A stretch of 64,000 bases of DNA from GCA-2705995 sp048267965 (lineage in GTDB: Bacteria; Bacteroidota; Bacteroidia; Flavobacteriales_G; Salibacteraceae): positions 25,092 to 89,091 of the forward strand of contig JBLWWK010000012.1 of NCBI GenBank assembly GCA_048267965.1, in the 5' to 3' direction. This document shows, piece by piece, positions 60,444 through 64,000 of the stretch (position 1 is the first letter of the stretch; every line of letters starts with the position of its first letter). Under the pieces are notes generated by a model. It saw nothing but the letters and a program-made list of their open reading frames with translations. It made no database searches and was not told the origin of the DNA. Position numbers and translations under genes: made by a program.

Positions 60444-62300
60444 ATGGACGGAGCAAGTCTAACACCAGAACAGGAAAAACTAAACGCTTTAAAACAAGTG
60501 TTACCTGAGGTATTTACTGAAGGCAAAGTAGATTGGGAAAAACTAAAAGCTACGCTTGGAGAAGACATTAACTTCTCAAACGAACGCTACGTGCTGAATT
60601 GGGCAGGGAAAAGTGAAGCCTTTAAAGTGTTGCAAGCACCAACCACCAAAACACTTGTGCCAGCAAAAGACGAAAGCGTAAACTTTGACGATACCGAGCA
60701 TATTTTTATTGAAGGCGAAAACTTAGAAGTACTCAAAGTGCTTCAAAAAAGCTATTTCGGTAAGGTGAAAATGATTTACATAGACCCACCATACAACACA
60801 GGAAATGACTCTTTTATTTATCCCGACAAATTCTCTGAAACCAAAGACGAATATGAAAAGCGAGTGGGCGACAAAGACGAAGAAGGCTATATGACCAAAG
60901 ATGGTATGTTCAAAAAGAACAGCAAAGAAAACGGACAATACCACAGCAATTGGCTCAATATGATGATGCCTCGTTTGTACTTAGCCAAAAACCTGCTCAA
61001 GCAAGATGGAGTGATTTTCATTTCCATTGATGACAATGAAGTGCATAACCTGAGGCTGTTGATGAATGAAATTTTTGGGGAAGAGAATTTCATAGCTGAA
61101 CTTATTTGGGAAAGAGCATTTGCACCTAAAAATGATGCAAAATATTATTCTGATAGTCATGACTATATTTTGGTTTATGGAAAAAATATACAGGACTTTA
61201 TTCCTGGAAGATTGGAAAGGACTGAAGAAGCAAATAGCCGATATAAAAACTATGATAATGATCCAAGAGGATTATGGATATCCGATAACCTTACGGTAAA
61301 AACCTACTCTGAAAAATATGATTATCCAATAACTACTCCCAATGGGAATATTGTATCACCTTCACATGGTTCCTGTTGGCGTGTCTCGAAAGAGAAATTC
61401 AATGAATTAGTGGAAGACAAACGTATTTGGTTTGGTAAAGATGGAGGGAATGTCCCACGATTGAAAAGATTTCTTTCGGAAGTACAACAAGGAATGGTTC
61501 CAACATCAATATGGAAACATAAAGAAGTAGGTCATAATCAAGAAGGTCGCCAAGAGGTTAAAAAACTTTTTGATGATAAAGGGTACTTTGATGGACCAAA
61601 GCCAATAAGGTTGCTTGAACGTATCATGAAGGTTGGGAACGTCAAGGAAGATGATTTCATTCTTGACTTCTTCTCGGGTTCAGGAACAACTGCTCACGCA
61701 GTAATGGCACTCAATTCCGAAGATGGCGGTAACAGAAAATGTATATCCGTACAACTACCCGAAAAGACAGATGAGAAAAGCGAAGCCTACAAAGCAGGCT
61801 ATGAAACCATTGCAGATATTGCCAAAGAACGCATAAAACGTGCAGGCAAAAAAATACAAGAAGAAAATCCAGATTACAACGGAGATTTAGGCTTCAAAGT
61901 GCTAAAACTTTCCGATAGTAATTTTAAACAATGGCAACAAATTACAGGCAAAGACAAACAAGCGTTGGAAGAACAAATGAAACTCTTTGTTGACCCAGTT
62001 GCAAAAAATGCCACCACCGAAAATATGGTGTACGAACTTCTGCTAAAAAGTGGTAAAGACATAAATAGCACCATTTCGCACGTTTCGACAGGCTCAACGC
62101 CCGAAGGTTTTTATGCTATAAATGAAACCGAACTCATATTGATTTTGGAAAAAGCCAATCAAGAACTCATTGATGCAGTAATTACCAGCAAGCCACAAAA
62201 GGTAATTGCCTTAGACAAGCTTTTTAAAGGTAACGACCAATTGAAAACTAATGCCTCTTTGCAGATGAAAGATGCAGGTATAGAATTTAAAACGATATGA
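60444..62300 (+). CDS. Type III restriction-modification DNA methyltransferase (Mod)
   Basis: 618 residues, usual for Mod. Adenine-specific beta-class order: catalytic motif IDPPYNTGNDSF (DPPY at about 114-117) before the SAM motif DFFSGSGTTAHAVM (about 408-420). The target recognition region lies between them (about 210-390) and looks more AT-rich than its flanks. N-terminal EKLNALKQVLPEVFTEGKVDWEKL is typical of Type III Mod. It methylates adenine at an asymmetric site; the specificity is not readable from sequence. No repeat tract for phase variation is seen. It is likely cotranscribed with the XRE gene. Confidence 0.92.
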   Translation: MDGASLTPEQEKLNALKQVLPEVFTEGKVDWEKLKATLGEDINFSNERYVLNWAGKSEAFKVLQAPTTKTLVPAKDESVNFDDTEHIFIEGENLEVLKVLQKSYFGKVKMIYIDPPYNTGNDSFIYPDKFSETKDEYEKRVGDKDEEGYMTKDGMFKKNSKENGQYHSNWLNMMMPRLYLAKNLLKQDGVIFISIDDNEVHNLRLLMNEIFGEENFIAELIWERAFAPKNDAKYYSDSHDYILVYGKNIQDFIPGRLERTEEANSRYKNYDNDPRGLWISDNLTVKTYSEKYDYPITTPNGNIVSPSHGSCWRVSKEKFNELVEDKRIWFGKDGGNVPRLKRFLSEVQQGMVPTSIWKHKEVGHNQEGRQEVKKLFDDKGYFDGPKPIRLLERIMKVGNVKEDDFILDFFSGSGTTAHAVMALNSEDGGNRKCISVQLPEKTDEKSEAYKAGYETIADIAKERIKRAGKKIQEENPDYNGDLGFKVLKLSDSNFKQWQQITGKDKQALEEQMKLFVDPVAKNATTENMVYELLLKSGKDINSTISHVSTGSTPEGFYAINETELILILEKANQELIDAVITSKPQKVIALDKLFKGNDQLKTNASLQMKDAGIEFKTI

Positions 62301-62313
62301 TAAGGTACATATT

Positions 62314-62339
62314 TAATTATGGCGAATTCGCCATAATTA
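62314..62339. repeat. 26-bp perfect palindrome upstream of the KilA-N gene
   Basis: The half site TAATTATGGCGAA (62314-62326) is followed by its exact complement. The centre is GGCGAATTCGCC. No T run follows on either strand, so it is not a normal terminator. The centre lies 32 bp from that of the next palindrome. Confidence 0.9.
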
Positions 62340-62347
62340 GAAACCGA

Positions 62348-62369
62348 AAGTGGTCGAATTCGACCACTT
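62348..62369. repeat. 22-bp perfect palindrome upstream of the KilA-N gene
   Basis: The half site AAGTGGTCGAA (62348-62358) is followed by its exact complement. The centre is GTCGAATTCGAC. It ends 20 bp before the KilA-N ATG, so as RNA the hairpin could affect ribosome access. Confidence 0.9.
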
Positions 62370-62389
62370 AAATTGAAGAGCAACAAATT

Positions 62390-63277
62390 ATGAGTTCAAA
62401 AATCAAGAAAATAGAAGTAGATGAAAAAATCATTTCCATTACCAATTACAATGAAGATGACTATATCTGCTTAACCGATATGGTAAGAGGCGAAGAAGGA
62501 AGCGACCATATTCGAAATTGGATGCGAAACCGCAACACCGTTGAGTTCTTGGGCATTTGGGAACAGCTTTACAATCCAAATTTTAAAGGTGTCGAATTCG
62601 ACAGGTTTAAAAAAGAAGCAGGTTTAAACTCCTTCAATCTTACCCCAAGAAAATGGGTAGAAAGTACAGATGCGATTGGCATAGTTTCAAAAAGCGGACG
62701 TTACGGTGGCACCTATGCACATAAGGATATTGCTTTTGAATTTGGGGCTTGGATTAGCCCAATGTTCAAATTACTACTCATTAAAGAATTTCAACGACTA
62801 AAAGAGATTGAAAACAACCAATACAATTTAGAGTGGAATGTAAAACGGGTATTGAGCAAGGTAAATTACAGCATTCAAACTGATGCCGTAAAAGATTATA
62901 TACTGCCTAAATCCAATTATACTAAAGAAACGGGATGGCTCGCCTATGCAGAAGAAGCCGATATTTTAAATGTGGCCTTATTCAAGTGTACAGCTAAACA
63001 ATGGCGAGAAGCCAACCCACAACTGACCTTAGAAGGTAAAAACTTACGAGATATTGCCAGTATTAACGAGTTGGCGATTTTATCAAACTTAGAATCTGCC
63101 AATGCAGATATGATACGAGACGGAATAAGTAAACAAGAACGCTTTAACAAGCTCTACAAAATTGCACAGTACCAAAAAGAAATATTAGACAAGCAAGACT
63201 TTTTAAAATCCATTAAGAAAACGTCTGATGATGTGTATTTAGATTCATATAACCCTAACGAATTATCAGAACAATGA
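62390..63277 (+). CDS. KilA-N domain protein between mod and res
   Basis: 295 residues. Residues about 5-140 form a KilA-N DNA-binding domain: ISITNYNEDDYICLTDMVRGEEGSDHIRNWMRNRNTVEFLGIWEQLYNP, then LTPRKWVESTDAIGIVSKSGRYGGTYAHKDIAFEFGAWISPMFKLLLIKEFQRLK. The remainder (about 145-295) is helical and charged. KilA-N proteins come from phages and mobile elements and bind DNA. Type III systems do not need such a subunit, so it is an insertion or accessory gene. The stop overlaps the res start by 4 bp. Two palindromes precede it and a third lies inside at 62591. Confidence 0.88.
   Translation: MSSKIKKIEVDEKIISITNYNEDDYICLTDMVRGEEGSDHIRNWMRNRNTVEFLGIWEQLYNPNFKGVEFDRFKKEAGLNSFNLTPRKWVESTDAIGIVSKSGRYGGTYAHKDIAFEFGAWISPMFKLLLIKEFQRLKEIENNQYNLEWNVKRVLSKVNYSIQTDAVKDYILPKSNYTKETGWLAYAEEADILNVALFKCTAKQWREANPQLTLEGKNLRDIASINELAILSNLESANADMIRDGISKQERFNKLYKIAQYQKEILDKQDFLKSIKKTSDDVYLDSYNPNELSEQ
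62591..62602. repeat. Third palindrome, inside the KilA-N gene
   Basis: GTCGAATTCGAC, a perfect 12-bp palindrome, identical to the centre of the 22-bp palindrome at 62353-62364, 238 bp upstream. It encodes part of VEFDRF, so conservation of the DNA sequence would be informative. Confidence 0.7.
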
Positions 63278-63894
63278 AGTTAACGTTTGATTCTAACCTA
63301 CAATATCAGCAAGATGCTATAAAGTCTATAACCGACTTGTTTGAAGGACAACCTTTAGAGGATTCTATTATGGAATTTAACCTAAAGGAAGAAGGCACAT
63401 TGGATTTAATAAATGGCGTTGGTAACAACTTAATTTTATCAGAAGAGCAAATCCTAAAAAACTTGCAGTCTATTCAAGAACAAAACGGGATTGAGCAAAG
63501 CAAAGATTTGGACGGAATGCACTTTTCCATTGAAATGGAAACAGGAACAGGGAAAACCTATGTGTATTTGCGTAGCATTTACGAACTCAACAAAGCCTAC
63601 GGCTTTAAAAAGTTTGTCATTGTAGTTCCATCTGTGGCTATTCGAGAAGGCGTTTTGAAAAACTTGGAAATCACGCACGAGCATTTCCAAAATTTGTACG
63701 ACAATATTCCGCTGAATTTTCAGGTATATGACAGTTCAAAAGTTTCGACTTTAAGAGGTTTTGCGACAAATAACAATATCGAAGTTTTAGTAATCAACAT
63801 TGATTCTTTTGCCAAAGACCAAAACATAATCAATCAACCGCATTACAGAGCCAACGGAAGAAAACCCATTGAATTTATAGGATTGGACACTTAG
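63274..63894 (+). pseudogene. Type III restriction endonuclease subunit (Res), truncated
   Basis: 206 residues; intact Res proteins have roughly 900-1000. The N-terminus is normal: LTFDSNLQYQQDAIKSITDLFEGQ, then the ATP-binding motif HFSIEMETGTGKTYVYLRSIYELN (about 84-107) and KKFVIVVPSVAIREGVLKNLE. The frame ends at IEFIGLDT followed by TAG, before the expected helicase motif II (DEPQ) and the whole nuclease part. The break coincides with different sequence to the right edge. Restriction is therefore likely lost here, unless the reading continues past the window by another route. Confidence 0.75.
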
Positions 63895-63953
63895 ATAGCA
63901 GACCGTAAATAGATTACGTTATCACTTTATAATGTTGTGTAAAACAATAGATT

Positions 63954-64000
63954 ATGAGTGATTCGATTTTCAATTTACGTGAGTTTTATGAGCTATTCGG
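63954..64000 (+). CDS. Start of an unidentified gene at the right edge, possibly a transposase
   Basis: An ATG at 63954 opens the frame MSDSIFNLREFYELFG and runs off the window. Its position just after the broken res gene suggests an insertion sequence. The short N-terminus loosely resembles IS1595-type transposases, which begin with a Phe-Tyr-Glu-Leu-Phe-like segment, but 16 residues are not enough to decide. Confidence 0.3.
   Translation, partial: MSDSIFNLREFYELF

Noticed and set aside
62314..62369. The two palindromes as Rho-independent terminators of mod
   Set aside because: Neither is followed by a T run on either strand, and the centres are AT-flanked GAATTC rather than a G/C-rich stem with a loop.

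Overview
The window reads as a chromosomal segment of a Bacteroidota bacterium, most likely order Flavobacteriales. The evidence is a full-length SprA translocon of the type IX secretion system (T9SS), cargo proteins with T9SS type A and type B C-terminal domains, a RemB/Wzi-like barrel pair, the neighbourhoods maeB-ruvA-sprA-gcvH and purH-mreBCD-mrdA-rodA, AT-rich DNA, few Shine-Dalgarno sequences, several TTG/GTG starts, and repeated TAnnTTTG -7 boxes of the Bacteroidota type. The assignment below the phylum is inference.

Layout. 1-5.5 kb: the N-terminal part of a secreted thioredoxin-like protein, a T9SS cargo protein, a sirtuin, the fused malic enzyme MaeB and RuvA. 5.5-19 kb: sprA (7.3 kb), gcvH, a VanZ-like protein, two TonB paralogues, deoC and two tandem outer-membrane barrel genes. 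19-23.4 kb: a cytochrome oxidase assembly and accessory cluster (heme O synthase, two COX III-type subunits, a COX IV-type subunit, a SCO-like protein, DUF420). 23.4-34 kb: TolC and HlyD efflux genes, tsaB, a membrane M90-like metallopeptidase with a partner membrane protein, a YyaL-type thioredoxin-domain protein, a LEA2 lipoprotein and an M20 dipeptidase. 34-41.3 kb: two tandem giant secreted proteins of the choice-of-anchor L / gliding C-terminal type and a histidine kinase. 41.4-50 kb: a 35-residue membrane microprotein, tRNA-Phe, coaX, then an envelope set (barrel, TPR protein, LptC, CBS/CorC transporter-like protein, PpiD). 50-57.7 kb: on the minus strand, purH followed by the rod-shape elongation genes mreB, mreC, mreD, mrdA and rodA. 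57.8-59.8 kb: a MacB-like permease and a nitroreductase.

From about 60.1 kb to the right edge lies an accessory island. It holds a GNAT remnant at its left border, an XRE regulator, a type III DNA methyltransferase (Mod), a KilA-N domain gene, and a type III restriction subunit (Res) that stops after 206 residues and is followed by the start of another reading frame, perhaps an insertion sequence. Between mod and the KilA-N gene are two long perfect palindromes, 26 and 22 bp. The core of the second occurs again inside the KilA-N gene. This is my strongest candidate for an undescribed regulatory arrangement.

The other unusual signal is a short motif, GTAGGAAC (best form CGGTAGGAACCG), found in many copies on both strands, in several reading frames and in intergenic DNA, from 5 to 59 kb. 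I found no copy in the island. The gene-poor stretch 49.93-50.36 kb holds two diverged copies of a hairpin-forming element.
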